DNA of 64,000 bases from positions 3,410,001 through 3,474,000 of the forward strand of contig OY760867.2 of the NCBI GenBank assembly GCA_963664035.2, read 5' to 3'. The DNA is from G958296245 sp963664035 (lineage in GTDB: Bacteria; Chloroflexota; Dehalococcoidia; Lucifugimonadales; G958296245). A program made the translations under genes and the position numbers. Every line of letters starts with the position of its first letter. Position 1 is the first letter of the stretch. Positions 41,281 to 50,268 of this stretch are shown here, one piece after another. Under the pieces are notes generated by a model. The model worked only from the letters and a program-made list of their open reading frames with translations. It had not been told where the DNA came from and made no database searches.

Positions 41281-42138
41281 CTAGGCGCCGACGCCCTCGG
41301 CGGACAGCAGGTCGTGGAGCCGCTGGACGGTCTGGCTATTCTCCTCCAGCGTGAAGCCGTCCACGCGGTACTCCTGCTTCGTGCTCATGCCGTCGACGGC
41401 CCCGGCGTCCACGGTCTGCCGCACGAGGTCCCGCTCGCACTCGACGGAGGGCAGCAGGTTGCGCCCGAGACGCCTCGACAGTGCCGCGACGAGGCCGTAG
41501 CCGCCCCAGTTGGAGACGCTGGCGATGACAAGCTCGGTGGTGGCGGTGACGCATGGCTCCGCCAGGCTCGGCACCGTGGGTATGGCGTCGGCGAGCTTGC
41601 CCATGCCGATCTCGTTGCCGCCGTCGCCGACGCCCACGCTGGGGATGTCCTCCGTGAAGAGGTAGTCGAGCTTCGCGGTGTATTCCGAAATATCCTGGCC
41701 GTGCATGTTCTGGTGGAGGCCGCCGGCCGTGAGTCCGCACCTCTCGATGGCGATGGCGACGGAGGGCCGGACCTCGGCCAGCAGGTCCGCCGCCGCCTGC
41801 CTGCTGGCTTCGTCGCCGGCGATTGGGAAGTCGACGACTCGCGCCTTCGAGCCCAGTACGGCCTCCATCAGCGGCGCGCCGTGGGAGTCCGTGACGTAGA
41901 CGACCTCATAGCCAATGGCCTGCAGCGCGTCGCCTATCGCGACGGCGCCGGGCGGGCCGTCGGTCTCGACCATGCCCGCGGAGAGTATGTAGAACCCCGT
42001 GGCGATGATGGCCGTGCCGGGGTTGTCGAGTACCAGGCCGGCGGCGCGGTCGCAGAAGTCCGCGGGCGAGTGCGGGCGCAGACCCGACACCCCGCGCCGG
42101 TCGCGGTCCAGGATGATGTCTTCTATGGTGTCAGCCAT
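41281..42138 (-). CDS. DUF4392 protein (D-glutamate cyclase C-terminal-type)
   Basis: 285 residues. Matches the DUF4392 half of D-glutamate cyclase: ATGFYILSAGMVETDGPPGAVAIGDAL (about residues 45-72), VVYVTDSHGAPLMEAV, and SVGVGDGGNEIGMGKLADAI (about 167-186). In animals DGLUCY fuses DUF1445 and DUF4392 and converts D-glutamate to 5-oxo-D-proline. Here the two parts are separate genes one base apart (stop of the first at 42140, start at 42138), so they should act together. Substrate inferred from the family. Confidence 0.85.
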   Translation of the reverse strand: MADTIEDIILDRDRRGVSGLRPHSPADFCDRAAGLVLDNPGTAIIATGFYILSAGMVETDGPPGAVAIGDALQAIGYEVVYVTDSHGAPLMEAVLGSKARVVDFPIAGDEASRQAAADLLAEVRPSVAIAIERCGLTAGGLHQNMHGQDISEYTAKLDYLFTEDIPSVGVGDGGNEIGMGKLADAIPTVPSLAEPCVTATTELVIASVSNWGGYGLVAALSRRLGRNLLPSVECERDLVRQTVDAGAVDGMSTKQEYRVDGFTLEENSQTVQRLHDLLSAEGVGA

Positions 42139-42139
42139 C

Positions 42140-42955
42140 TCATATCACCGCCATGTCGTCGTTGCGGAGGTCGGTTATGAACATGAAGCCGGGCGAGTGG
42201 GTGATCATAAGCGGCGGCTTCGACTGCATGGCCACCGCCTGGGGCGTGACGCCGCACGCCCAGAAGACGGGCGTCTCGTCCGCGCCCACCTCCACGAGGT
42301 CGCCCAGGTCGGGCTTGGTGATGTCCGATATGCCGATCGCCTCCGGGTCGCCCACGTGGATGGGCGCGCCGTGGACCGATGGGAACCGGGACGTGACCTG
42401 GACGGCCCGGACCACCTTGTCGTGCGGCACCGCCCTCATGCTGACGACGGTGGGGCCGGAGAATACCCCGGCCGGGGTCGTCTCCACGGAGGTGATGAAC
42501 ATGGAGACGTTGCGGCCCGCCTCCACGTGGGGCAGCCGGATGCCCGCGCCTATCAGCGCGTCCTCGAAGGTGAAGCTGCACCCCAGCAGGAAGGAGACCA
42601 TGCCGTCCGACCAGAGGTCGGCGACGCTCTCCGGCTCGTCCACCATCTCGCCGTTCTGGTAGACCTTGTACTTGGCGAGGTCGCGCGAGAGGTCCGCGCC
42701 CGGGGCCGAGGCGGCAGGCTCGACGGAGCCCGCCTCCACCACCTCGATCAGCGGGCACGGCTTCGGGTTCCGCTGGCAGAAGAGCAGGAAATCGAACGCC
42801 TGCTCCTTCGGCAGCACGACGAGGTTCGCCTGCACGTAGCCTGGAGCGAGTCCGGCCGTCGGCCTGATGAGAGCGCCCTCCCGGAACATGGCTCTCAACT
42901 CCGCCGGGCTGGCCGTCTCCAGCGCCGTCTCCCGCAGGATGGTGGCTGTGGTCAT
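42140..42955 (-). CDS. DUF1445 putative hydro-lyase (D-glutamate cyclase N-terminal-type)
   Basis: 271 residues from ATG 42955, with a GGAGGAG ribosome-binding site just upstream. The UPF0317/DUF1445 family pattern is clear: RPTAGLAPGYVQANLVVLPK, FLLFCQRNPKPCPLIEV (about residues 52-68), DLWSDGMVSFLLGCSFTFEDAL and HVGDPEAIGISDITKPDLGD, ending with ITHSPGFMFITDL. Paired with the downstream DUF4392 gene. The two appear to be an operon for D-glutamate or a related hydroxy/amino acid. Confidence 0.87.
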   Translation of the reverse strand: MTTATILRETALETASPAELRAMFREGALIRPTAGLAPGYVQANLVVLPKEQAFDFLLFCQRNPKPCPLIEVVEAGSVEPAASAPGADLSRDLAKYKVYQNGEMVDEPESVADLWSDGMVSFLLGCSFTFEDALIGAGIRLPHVEAGRNVSMFITSVETTPAGVFSGPTVVSMRAVPHDKVVRAVQVTSRFPSVHGAPIHVGDPEAIGISDITKPDLGDLVEVGADETPVFWACGVTPQAVAMQSKPPLMITHSPGFMFITDLRNDDMAVI

Positions 42956-43137
42956 GGTCTCCTCCGTCCGCCCTAATGGCTGTGTACGCGACCCGCAGCG
43001 GCGGCACGCCAGAAGCGTATATGCGCCCGCCGCCGGCGTCAAGAGACACTGGCTTGCTGCTCCCCATCCTAACCTTTAGCGTGTTGCCGGGTCTGTCGTC
43101 CCTTTGCTACACTGCCTTGCGCTTTGGAGGAGTGGCC

Positions 43138-43425
43138 ATGCGGCTGAGCGCGGAGGAGGTCAGGCAGGTCGCGCAACTTGCGCGGATCGGCCTTGACGAC
43201 GACGAGGTCGAGCAGATGCGCGGCCAGCTATCGAACATCCTGGGCCACTTCGACGTCCTGGGACAGTTGGACACCGAGGGCGTGGAGCCGACCGGCCACT
43301 CGGTGGACGTGCAGTCGGTCACCCGCGAGGACGTGGTGGAGGACTCGCTGCCCAGAGACGAGGCGCTGTCCAACGCGCCGGACCGTGAAGCGGACTTCCT
43401 CCGGGTGCGCGCGGTATTGGAGTAG
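43138..43425 (+). CDS. gatC: Aspartyl/glutamyl-tRNA amidotransferase subunit C
   Basis: 95 residues, the usual GatC length. The start MRLSAEEVRQVAQLARIGLDDDE and DVLGQLDTEGVEPTGH...REDVVEDSLPRDEALSNAPDREADFLRVRAVLE are characteristic. GGAGGAG lies six bases before ATG 43138. GatC stabilises the GatCAB complex that makes Gln-tRNA(Gln) and/or Asn-tRNA(Asn). gatA lies next downstream but is now 1.15 kb away because IS630 has landed four bases after the gatC stop. Confidence 0.95.
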   Translation: MRLSAEEVRQVAQLARIGLDDDEVEQMRGQLSNILGHFDVLGQLDTEGVEPTGHSVDVQSVTREDVVEDSLPRDEALSNAPDREADFLRVRAVLE

Positions 43426-43430
43426 GCCTA

Positions 43431-44548
43431 GTACCTACTATCAATATACGGCGTCATGATGTATTCTCTCGGCATGGCTGGAGTAGCGACACGAATTGAG
43501 TTGACTGAGGACGATCGAACGACCCTGGAGAGATGGGTGCGAGGAACCACGACGGAGCAGCGCATTGTGCAACGAGCCCGTATCGTCCTGGCAGCGGCGG
43601 CGGGAAGCACGACGAAGGAGATCGCATCTGAGTTGCATACGCGTGCGGCTACGGTGAGCAAATGGCGCACCCGGTTCGCCAAGCAGGGATTGAGCGGTCT
43701 GGCAGACGCTCCCCGGTCGGGCAAGCCCCGGGTATACGGCGAGGAGACCGAGCGGCGCATCCTGGCCCAGTTGGACGAGCCTGCTCCGGACGGGTACACG
43801 ACATGGACGGGCAAGCTGTTGGCCAAGGCCCTTGGTGACGTCTCGGCGATCCACGTCTGGCGTGTGCTTCGCAAGCACGGCATCCACCTTCAGCGGCGTC
43901 GCAGCCGGTGCGTGAGCACCGATCCGCAGTTTGCTCAAAAGGCGGCGGACATAGTGGGACTCTACCTGGACCCGCCTGAGAACGCGATGGTGATCAGCGT
44001 CGACGAGAAGCCTTCCATTCAGGCCTTGGAACGAGCGCAGGGGTGGCTGCGCCTTCCCAACGGAGAGGCGGTGAGGGGACACTCTCATGAGTACAAGCGA
44101 CACGGGACTACCACCCTCTTCGCTGCTCTTGAGGTGCATACCGGCAGGGTCAACGTGGCCCACTATAGCCGCAAGCGGCGACGCGAGTTCCTGGACTTCA
44201 TGAACCGTATTGTGGACCACTATCCCGATACCGAGCTTCACGTGGTGCTGGACAATTTCGTCACCCATAAGCCCAAGAATGACCGCTGGCTTGCACGCCA
44301 TCCCCTGGTCCATTTCCACTACACACCCACACATGCTTCCTGGCTGAACCAGATCGAGGTCTGGTTCAGCATCCTGACACAGGCTGTGCTGCGACACCTC
44401 AGTGCCACGGACCCCAAGCAGGTCCGCGAGGCCATAGACCGCTTTACTGCTGCCCGCAACAGGAACCCTATCCCCTTTGAATGGACCAAGACCGTTGTCA
44501 GACCTACCACCCTCAAACAACGTTACGCTGACTTATGATAGCAGGTAC
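43431..44548 (+). mobile_element. IS630-family insertion sequence, copy B, between gatC and gatA
   Basis: 1118 bp, with TA at both flanks (43429-43430 and 44549-44550). Ends GTACCTACTATCAATATAC and, at the right, TGATAGCAGGTAC. Same length and nearly the same sequence as copy A (a handful of silent changes). It is in the same orientation as gatC and gatA. Confidence 0.95.
43456..44538 (+). CDS. IS630-family transposase
   Basis: 360 residues from ATG 43456; MAGVATRIELTED at 43474 is an alternative start. Helix-turn-helix KEIASELHTRAATVSKWRTRF, DDE residues in ISVDEKPSIQ, HVVLDNFVTHK and LNQIEVWFSIL. Protein apparently identical to copy A. Transcribed in the same direction as the gat genes, so it can share their transcript. 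Confidence 0.93.
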   Translation: MMYSLGMAGVATRIELTEDDRTTLERWVRGTTTEQRIVQRARIVLAAAAGSTTKEIASELHTRAATVSKWRTRFAKQGLSGLADAPRSGKPRVYGEETERRILAQLDEPAPDGYTTWTGKLLAKALGDVSAIHVWRVLRKHGIHLQRRRSRCVSTDPQFAQKAADIVGLYLDPPENAMVISVDEKPSIQALERAQGWLRLPNGEAVRGHSHEYKRHGTTTLFAALEVHTGRVNVAHYSRKRRREFLDFMNRIVDHYPDTELHVVLDNFVTHKPKNDRWLARHPLVHFHYTPTHASWLNQIEVWFSILTQAVLRHLSATDPKQVREAIDRFTAARNRNPIPFEWTKTVVRPTTLKQRYADL

Positions 44549-44581
44549 TAGGTCATCGCGCCCGACTGCGAGGAAAGCCGA

Positions 44582-46057
44582 TTGCATCCACCCGACCTGA
44601 CCGGCCTGTCCATCCTCGAGGCGAGGCATCTCCTCGACAACGGGGACGTGTCCTCCGTCGAGTTGACGCGCGCGGCGCTGGACCGGATCGGCGAGGCGGA
44701 GCCGAGCGTCAACGCCTTCGTGACCGTCACCGGCGACCTGGCGCTGGAGCAGGCGCGCCGCGCCGACGCCCGCATCTCCTCCGGCGGCGCCGCGCCCCTG
44801 ACCGGCGTCCCGATGCAGATCAAGGACAACATCGCCACGCGCGGCGTGAACACCACCTGCTCGTCGAAGATGCTGGAGGGCTTCGTTCCCACCTACGACG
44901 CCACCGTCGTGCGGCGGCTCTACGACCAGGACGCCGTGCTGGTCGGCAAGGGGAACCTGGACGAGTTCGCGATGGGCTCGTCGACCGAGAACTCTGCGGG
45001 CGATCCGACGCGCAACCCATGGGACCTCGGGCGCGTGCCCGGCGGCAGCAGCGGCGGGCCGGCGGCGGCGGTGGCCGCTGGCGAGTGCATATTCTCCCTG
45101 GGCTCCGACACGGGCGGCAGCATACGCCAGCCGGCCGCGCTGTGCGGCGTCGTAGGGCTGAAGCCCACCTACGGGCTGGCGAGCAGGTACGGGCTGGTCG
45201 CCTTCGCCAGCTCGCTCGACCAGGTAGGCCCCATCACCCGCGACGCCGCCGACAGCGCCCTGGTGCTCAACGCGATCGCGGGCCACGACCGCGCCGACTC
45301 GACGTCGCTCCCCGAGGGGGCGGGCGACTACACCTCCGACCTGGAGCGCGGAGTGGAGGGGCTGAGGATCGGCGTGCCGAAGGAGTACTTCGTGGATGGC
45401 GCCGACCCAGGCGTCGATAAGGCGGTGCGGGAGGCGCTGAGCGTACTGGAGGGAATGGGCGCGAAGATCGAGGAGACCTCTCTTCCGCTGACCCCCTACG
45501 CGCTGGCCGTCTACTACATCATCGCCCCGTCCGAGGCGTCGGCGAACCTGGCCCGCTACGACGGCGTGAAGTACGGGTACGCGACCCCCAGCGCCTCGGG
45601 CATGTGGGACGCGCTCGACAAGACGCGGCAGGAGGGCTTCGGCCCGGAGGTGAAGCGCCGCATCATGCTAGGGGCATACGCGCTCTCGGCCGGCTACTAC
45701 GACGCCTACTACCTGAAGGCGCAGAAGGTGCGCACCCTGATCCGGCGGGAGTTGCAGCGGGTGTTCCAGCACTTCGACGCGCTGGCAACGCCCACGTCCC
45801 CGTCGGTAGCCTTCCGCTTCGGCGAAAGGACCAAGGACCCGGTGCAGATGTACCTCAGCGACGTATGCACCGTGCCCGCTAACATCGCCGGGATACCGGG
45901 CATATCGGTCCCCGCCGGCCTGTCGAACGGGCTGCCGGTGGGCCTGCAACTCCTGGGGCCCCACCTCTCCGAGAAGACGCTGCTGCGCATCGCGCACGCC
46001 TACCAGCAGGCGACGACCTGGCACACGATGAGGCCGCCGGCGCTACCCCAAGCGTAG
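44582..46057 (+). CDS. gatA: Aspartyl/glutamyl-tRNA amidotransferase subunit A
   Basis: 491 residues from TTG 44582, with AGGA about eight bases upstream. The amidase-signature residues are in order: Lys in GVPMQIKDNIATRGVNTTC (about residue 81), cis-Ser in VPGGSSGGPAAAVAAGE and the nucleophilic Ser in SDTGGSIRQPAALCG (about 180). It releases ammonia from glutamine for transamidation. No gatB in the window. Before the IS630 insertion the gatC-gatA gap would have been only about 36 bases; the transcript from gatC must now cross the IS. Confidence 0.95.
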   Translation: MHPPDLTGLSILEARHLLDNGDVSSVELTRAALDRIGEAEPSVNAFVTVTGDLALEQARRADARISSGGAAPLTGVPMQIKDNIATRGVNTTCSSKMLEGFVPTYDATVVRRLYDQDAVLVGKGNLDEFAMGSSTENSAGDPTRNPWDLGRVPGGSSGGPAAAVAAGECIFSLGSDTGGSIRQPAALCGVVGLKPTYGLASRYGLVAFASSLDQVGPITRDAADSALVLNAIAGHDRADSTSLPEGAGDYTSDLERGVEGLRIGVPKEYFVDGADPGVDKAVREALSVLEGMGAKIEETSLPLTPYALAVYYIIAPSEASANLARYDGVKYGYATPSASGMWDALDKTRQEGFGPEVKRRIMLGAYALSAGYYDAYYLKAQKVRTLIRRELQRVFQHFDALATPTSPSVAFRFGERTKDPVQMYLSDVCTVPANIAGIPGISVPAGLSNGLPVGLQLLGPHLSEKTLLRIAHAYQQATTWHTMRPPALPQA

Positions 46058-46077
46058 AACGGACGGCGCGGCCTCCG

Positions 46078-47661
46078 TTACGCTACCTCGCCGCGCAGGG
46101 CGCGTAGGGCCGGGATGACGTCGCTGCCCAGGTGCAGCCGGGCCGCTATGCGGCCCCTGGACCGGAGGGCCTGCAGGTCGGCTTGGGCCTGCAGGCCGGT
46201 GAGGGTGCCGAAGGTGTAGGAGCTGCCGGGTACGGGAAGGTCGCGTGGGTGGTCGGCGGTGAGCTGGAGGAACAGCCCGGAGCCGGGGCCGCCCTTGTGT
46301 AGCTGGCCCGTGGAGTGCAGGAAGCGCGGCCCGTAACCCATCGTCGTGGCGATGCCGCGGCGCTCCGTTACGGCGGCCCGCAGCGCGTCTACGGCTTCGT
46401 CGACGGCGGGCGTCGAGTCGAGGTAGGCCATGATGGCGAGGTAGCGTCCGGGTTGGGCCTGCGCCAGCAGGTCGCCCAGGCCGGCCGTCGGCTGCTCCCC
46501 TGGCGGCGCGCCCGAGGCGGCGTGGGCGGCCAGGAGGTCGCGGGTGTTGCGCTTGGTAAGCTCCACGTCGGGCTGGTCGAAGGGGTAGACGCCCAGGAGC
46601 GCTCCCGCCAGCGCGACGGCGAGCTCCCACCGGAAGAACTCGGCGCCGAGGTCGTAGGCGTCCGCCAGCCGGAGCCTCAGCACCGGGTGTCCCGCCGCCT
46701 CCAGCGCGGCGGCCGTCTCGTCCGCGGCGGCGTTGGAGTCGCCGTCCAGGCGCAGGTAGGCGAACAGCCTGTCGGCGCCGTAGGAGCGGGCGTCCATCAG
46801 GGGCTCGCCGGCCACCGGCACGACGCCCCTACCCTCCTTTCCGGTGCTCTCCGCGATTAGCTGCTCCACCCAGAGGCCGAAGGCGGACATGGACGGCGAC
46901 GCCAGGATCGTCAGCTTGTCGCGTCCTTCGAGGGCGGCGTGCGCCATGGCCGCCCCCAGCAGCGCGCCGGGGTTTTCCTGTAGCGGCGTCTCCGCTCCGC
47001 AGCGTCGGCGCATGTTCGCGGCGCGCTCCAGCAATCTGGACGCGTCGATCCCGGCCAGCGCGGCGGGTACGAGTCCGAAATACGAGAGCGCGGAGTAGCG
47101 GCCCACGACGCCGGGCGGGTCGAGGAAGACCGCCCGGAAGCCGTCCGCGCGGGCCAGCTTCTCCAGGGGCGAGCCAGGGTCCGTGACCGCGACGAAGCGT
47201 CTGCCGGCGTCCTGCTTGCCGACGCGGGCCTCAACGGCCTTGCGGAAGAAGCGGTATAGGGCATCGGTCTCGGTAGTGGTCCCCGACTTGGAGGAGACAA
47301 CGTAGAGCGTGCCGCTCGGGTCGGAGGAGGCGGACACGCGCCCTACCCAGGACGGCACGGTGGAGTCCAGCACCGTCAGCCCCGGGAAGCCGGGCTGGGG
47401 GCCAAAGGCGGACGCCAGCGCGAGAGGGGCCAGGCTGCTGCCGCCCATGCCGAGCAGCACGACGCGGCTGACGCCCTCGGCGGCCGCATCGGACGCGAGG
47501 CGGGAGAGGCCGGGGCAGTTGGGCGGCATCGACTCGGGCAGATCGAGCCAGCCGAGGGCGCCGCTCTCGCCCTGCCGCCACAGCGAGTGGTCCCGCCTCC
47601 AGGCGCGGGCGACCGCGTCCGTTCGGCGGAGGCGGTCGATGGCGGGGCCGGTGTCCAGCAC
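46078..47661 (-). CDS. pgi: Glucose-6-phosphate isomerase
   Basis: 527 residues from GTG 47661. Sugar-phosphate binding SIS motifs VVLLGMGGSSLAPLALA (about residues 68-84) and VVSSKSGTTTETDALY (about 120-135). The C-terminal part has the active-site TMGYGPRFLHSTGQLHKGGP region. It interconverts glucose 6-phosphate and fructose 6-phosphate. Lies 36 bases after tal in one operon, an arrangement that in some bacteria is a Tal-Pgi fusion; here the two are separate. Confidence 0.92.
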   Translation of the reverse strand: MLDTGPAIDRLRRTDAVARAWRRDHSLWRQGESGALGWLDLPESMPPNCPGLSRLASDAAAEGVSRVVLLGMGGSSLAPLALASAFGPQPGFPGLTVLDSTVPSWVGRVSASSDPSGTLYVVSSKSGTTTETDALYRFFRKAVEARVGKQDAGRRFVAVTDPGSPLEKLARADGFRAVFLDPPGVVGRYSALSYFGLVPAALAGIDASRLLERAANMRRRCGAETPLQENPGALLGAAMAHAALEGRDKLTILASPSMSAFGLWVEQLIAESTGKEGRGVVPVAGEPLMDARSYGADRLFAYLRLDGDSNAAADETAAALEAAGHPVLRLRLADAYDLGAEFFRWELAVALAGALLGVYPFDQPDVELTKRNTRDLLAAHAASGAPPGEQPTAGLGDLLAQAQPGRYLAIMAYLDSTPAVDEAVDALRAAVTERRGIATTMGYGPRFLHSTGQLHKGGPGSGLFLQLTADHPRDLPVPGSSYTFGTLTGLQAQADLQALRSRGRIAARLHLGSDVIPALRALRGEVA

Positions 47662-47697
47662 GTCTACCCGCGGCGGCGGAGCGCCTGGCGTGGGGGG

Positions 47698-48816
47698 CTA
47701 GCGGCCCCTGGCGAGGAGCTTGGACTTCTCCTCGATGTTGGCGAGCAGGCCGTCGTAGGAATCGGCGAACTGCCGGAGGCCGTCGGCCAGCAGCCTGTCG
47801 GTCACTTCGGCCATGCCGATGCCGGCGGCTTCCAGCTTCTCCAGGGTCTTCTCGGCCTCGTCTAGCTGCCGGTCGATGGTGCGCTCGGCGGCGCCGTGCT
47901 CGAGGAAGGCCGCCAGGGTGGCGTCGGGCATCGTGTCCACGGTGTCGGGGCCGATCAGGGCCTCGGGGTACATGACGTCGCCGTAGGCGGGGTTCTTGGT
48001 GCTCGTGCTGGCCCAGAGGGGGCGCTGCGCCATTGCGCCCTTCTCGCCCAGCGCCGCGAATCGGTCGCCGTCGAAGTCCTTCCGGAAGTCGCGGTAGGCC
48101 AGCCTCGCGTTGGCTATGGCCGCCTTGCCTAGCAGCGGCGTCAGCTCCGCGTCGCCGCCGCCGGCCCGCTCCTCGATCTGGGCGTCCACCGCGGTGTCCA
48201 CCCGGCTGACGAAGAAGGACGCGACCGACGCGGTCCCGCCGAGGTCGCCGCCCGACCAGGCCAGGTCCTCGAGGCCGGCGACGTAGGCGTGGCGCACGTC
48301 GCCGTAGGCGTCCAGCGAGAAGAGCAGCGTGACGTTGACGTTGACGCCGCTGCCGATGAGGTTGTGTACGGCCGGCGCCCCCTGCGGCGTCGCCGGCACC
48401 TTCACCATCACGTTGGGCCGGTCCAGGGCCTCGAAGAGGCGGTTCGCCTCGCCGATCGTCGCCTCCGTGTCGTGGGCGAGGTGGGGGTTCACCTCCAGCG
48501 AGGCGTATCCGTCGGCCCCGCCGGTGCGGTCGTAGTGGACGCGGAGGACGTCGGCAGCCGCCCTGATGTCCTCGATGGCGAGCGCCTCGTAGGTCTCCTC
48601 CGGGCCCATGCCCTCGTCGGCGCAGCGGAGCAGCGCGTCGTCGTAGTCCGAGCTTCCGGTGATGGCCTTTTCGAAGATGGTCGGGTTGGAGGTGACCCCG
48701 CTGACGCCCAGGGATACGAGCCTCTCCAACTCGCCGGACGCGAGCATCCCGCGACGGATGTTGTCCAGCCAGACGGACTGGCCCAGCTTGTTGGCTTCGA
48801 CGATCGCGTTGCCCAC
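47698..48816 (-). CDS. tal: Transaldolase
   Basis: 372 residues from GTG 48816. The start LGQSVWLDNIRRGML and SGVTSNPTIFEKAITGSSDYDD identify the long class of bacterial transaldolases. The Schiff-base lysine is in RPNVMVKVPATPQGAPAVHNL (about residue 137), followed by GVNVNVTLLFS. Non-oxidative pentose phosphate pathway. Operon order LLM oxidoreductase-tal-pgi with gaps of 18 and 36 bases. Confidence 0.94.
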   Translation of the reverse strand: MGNAIVEANKLGQSVWLDNIRRGMLASGELERLVSLGVSGVTSNPTIFEKAITGSSDYDDALLRCADEGMGPEETYEALAIEDIRAAADVLRVHYDRTGGADGYASLEVNPHLAHDTEATIGEANRLFEALDRPNVMVKVPATPQGAPAVHNLIGSGVNVNVTLLFSLDAYGDVRHAYVAGLEDLAWSGGDLGGTASVASFFVSRVDTAVDAQIEERAGGGDAELTPLLGKAAIANARLAYRDFRKDFDGDRFAALGEKGAMAQRPLWASTSTKNPAYGDVMYPEALIGPDTVDTMPDATLAAFLEHGAAERTIDRQLDEAEKTLEKLEAAGIGMAEVTDRLLADGLRQFADSYDGLLANIEEKSKLLARGR

Positions 48817-48834
48817 GGCGAGTCCCAGCGGCCG

Positions 48835-49998
48835 CTAACGCCTCTCGGCGTATGCCTGGGTCGCCCTGTCCAGGGACGTCTTGCGCAGGGCCATCAGGTC
48901 GTGCCTCTTCTCGGAGGCCCAAGCCTGGGAGGTAGTCATGTTCACCAGCGAGCCCTGGAACTGCGGCATGACGTAGCGGGCGATCAGCTCGTAGCTGTGG
49001 AGCATCTGCTCCCTGTTGCCCCACTCGGTGACCTGTATGAGCAGGCCGCCGAATCCGCCGCTGTCGTCGTCGAGCCGGTTGATGGCGGCGACTAGGTCGT
49101 CGGGTGTGCCGACGCACCAGGCGCCCTCCCCGACCATGTGGTCGATGATCTTCTCCGCCGGGCCGTCGTACGCCTTGTCGAAGCCCATCGTGTCCTCGAA
49201 GTAGTCGCGCTGGTATCGCGCCGCGCCCACGCGCGCCTGCTCGAAGGCCTCCTTCCGGGACTCGGCGAGGAAGGTGGGCACCACGATGCGCCACTCCTCC
49301 CTGTTCATCGTGTTGCCGTGCTCTGCGGCCACGCCCTCGGCGATGCTCCAGAAGTCGCTCAGGCGCTGGACGGACTTGCCGCCCCTGAGCGTGCTGACCG
49401 ACAGCACGCCGGCCCCGTGCTTGCCCGCCAGCACCATGCCGGAGGGCGATTGCGCCGCCGCGACCGCTATGGGGAAGTGGGGCTGGGTGTATGGGCGGAG
49501 GTGGATGAGGGCCTCCTTCAGCGTGAACCAGTCCGACTCGTAGGTGAGCGGCTCGGTCTCCGTGAGGAGGCGCATGATGATGCCGAGCGCCTCGTCCATC
49601 CGGGGCCGTTGCGTGGGCGGGTGGATGCCGAGCATGTAGGCGTCGGATACGAGCGCCCCGGGGCCGACCCCCATCATCGCCCTGCCCCTCGTCATGTGGT
49701 CCAGCTGCACCATGCGGTTGGCGACCATGAGGGGATGGTGGTACGGGAGGCTGATCACCCCGGTGCCTAGCTTGATGTGCTTGGTGCGCTCGGCGGCCCC
49801 GGCTATGAACATCTCGGGGGAGGATATCGTCTCCCATCCGGCGCTGTGGTGCTCCCCTATCCATGCCTCGTCGAAGCCAAGGTAGTCGAGCCACTGCAAG
49901 AGCTCCATGTCCCGCTCGAGGCCGAGCGTCGGGTTTTCGCCCAGCCAGTGGAACGGGGCCAGGAACACGCCGAACTTCAGTCTGTCTGGAAGGGTCAT
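48835..49998 (-). CDS. LLM-class flavin-dependent oxidoreductase
   Basis: 387 residues with the bacterial luciferase-like TIM barrel. N-terminal LKFGVFLAPFHWLGENPT, DEAWIGEHHSAGWETISSP (about residues 44-62) and KLGTGVISLPYHHPLMVANRMVQLDHMTRGRAMMGVGPG (about 77-115) are typical of FMN/F420-dependent monooxygenases. It acts on an unknown organic substrate. It is first in an operon with tal and pgi, an unusual pairing that may reflect only co-transcription. Such monooxygenases are greatly expanded in SAR202 Chloroflexota. Confidence 0.92.
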   Translation of the reverse strand: MTLPDRLKFGVFLAPFHWLGENPTLGLERDMELLQWLDYLGFDEAWIGEHHSAGWETISSPEMFIAGAAERTKHIKLGTGVISLPYHHPLMVANRMVQLDHMTRGRAMMGVGPGALVSDAYMLGIHPPTQRPRMDEALGIIMRLLTETEPLTYESDWFTLKEALIHLRPYTQPHFPIAVAAAQSPSGMVLAGKHGAGVLSVSTLRGGKSVQRLSDFWSIAEGVAAEHGNTMNREEWRIVVPTFLAESRKEAFEQARVGAARYQRDYFEDTMGFDKAYDGPAEKIIDHMVGEGAWCVGTPDDLVAAINRLDDDSGGFGGLLIQVTEWGNREQMLHSYELIARYVMPQFQGSLVNMTTSQAWASEKRHDLMALRKTSLDRATQAYAERR

Positions 49999-50131
49999 CC
50001 TGGTAGGACCTCGCTTTGGCTATGCGGACTCGTTCCCGCGGGCTTCGCCAACTGCGCCCACGTGAGGGCGCACGGAACATCCGGGATTCTAGCATGGGCA
50101 GACAGGGCCGGCAACGCCGCGGGGCCAGCCC

Positions 50132-50254
50132 GTAACTGTTCAGAGTACAGGAGGGCAGCCACAAGGGCTGCACCCTACGGGATGGAAGCCGTAGTCGTAG
50201 GGGCGTCCCTTGTGGGCGCCCTGGACGAGGAACGCACCAACTCTGAACAGTTAC
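50132..50254. repeat. 123-bp MITE-like element with perfect 14-bp inverted ends
   Basis: GTAACTGTTCAGAG (50132-50145) and CTCTGAACAGTTAC (50241-50254) are exact reverse complements. The interior has further small palindromes (GCAGCC..GGCTGC). No coding potential; no flanking duplication is evident. Confidence 0.65.
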
Positions 50255-50268
50255 TGTGCCCCTTGTGC

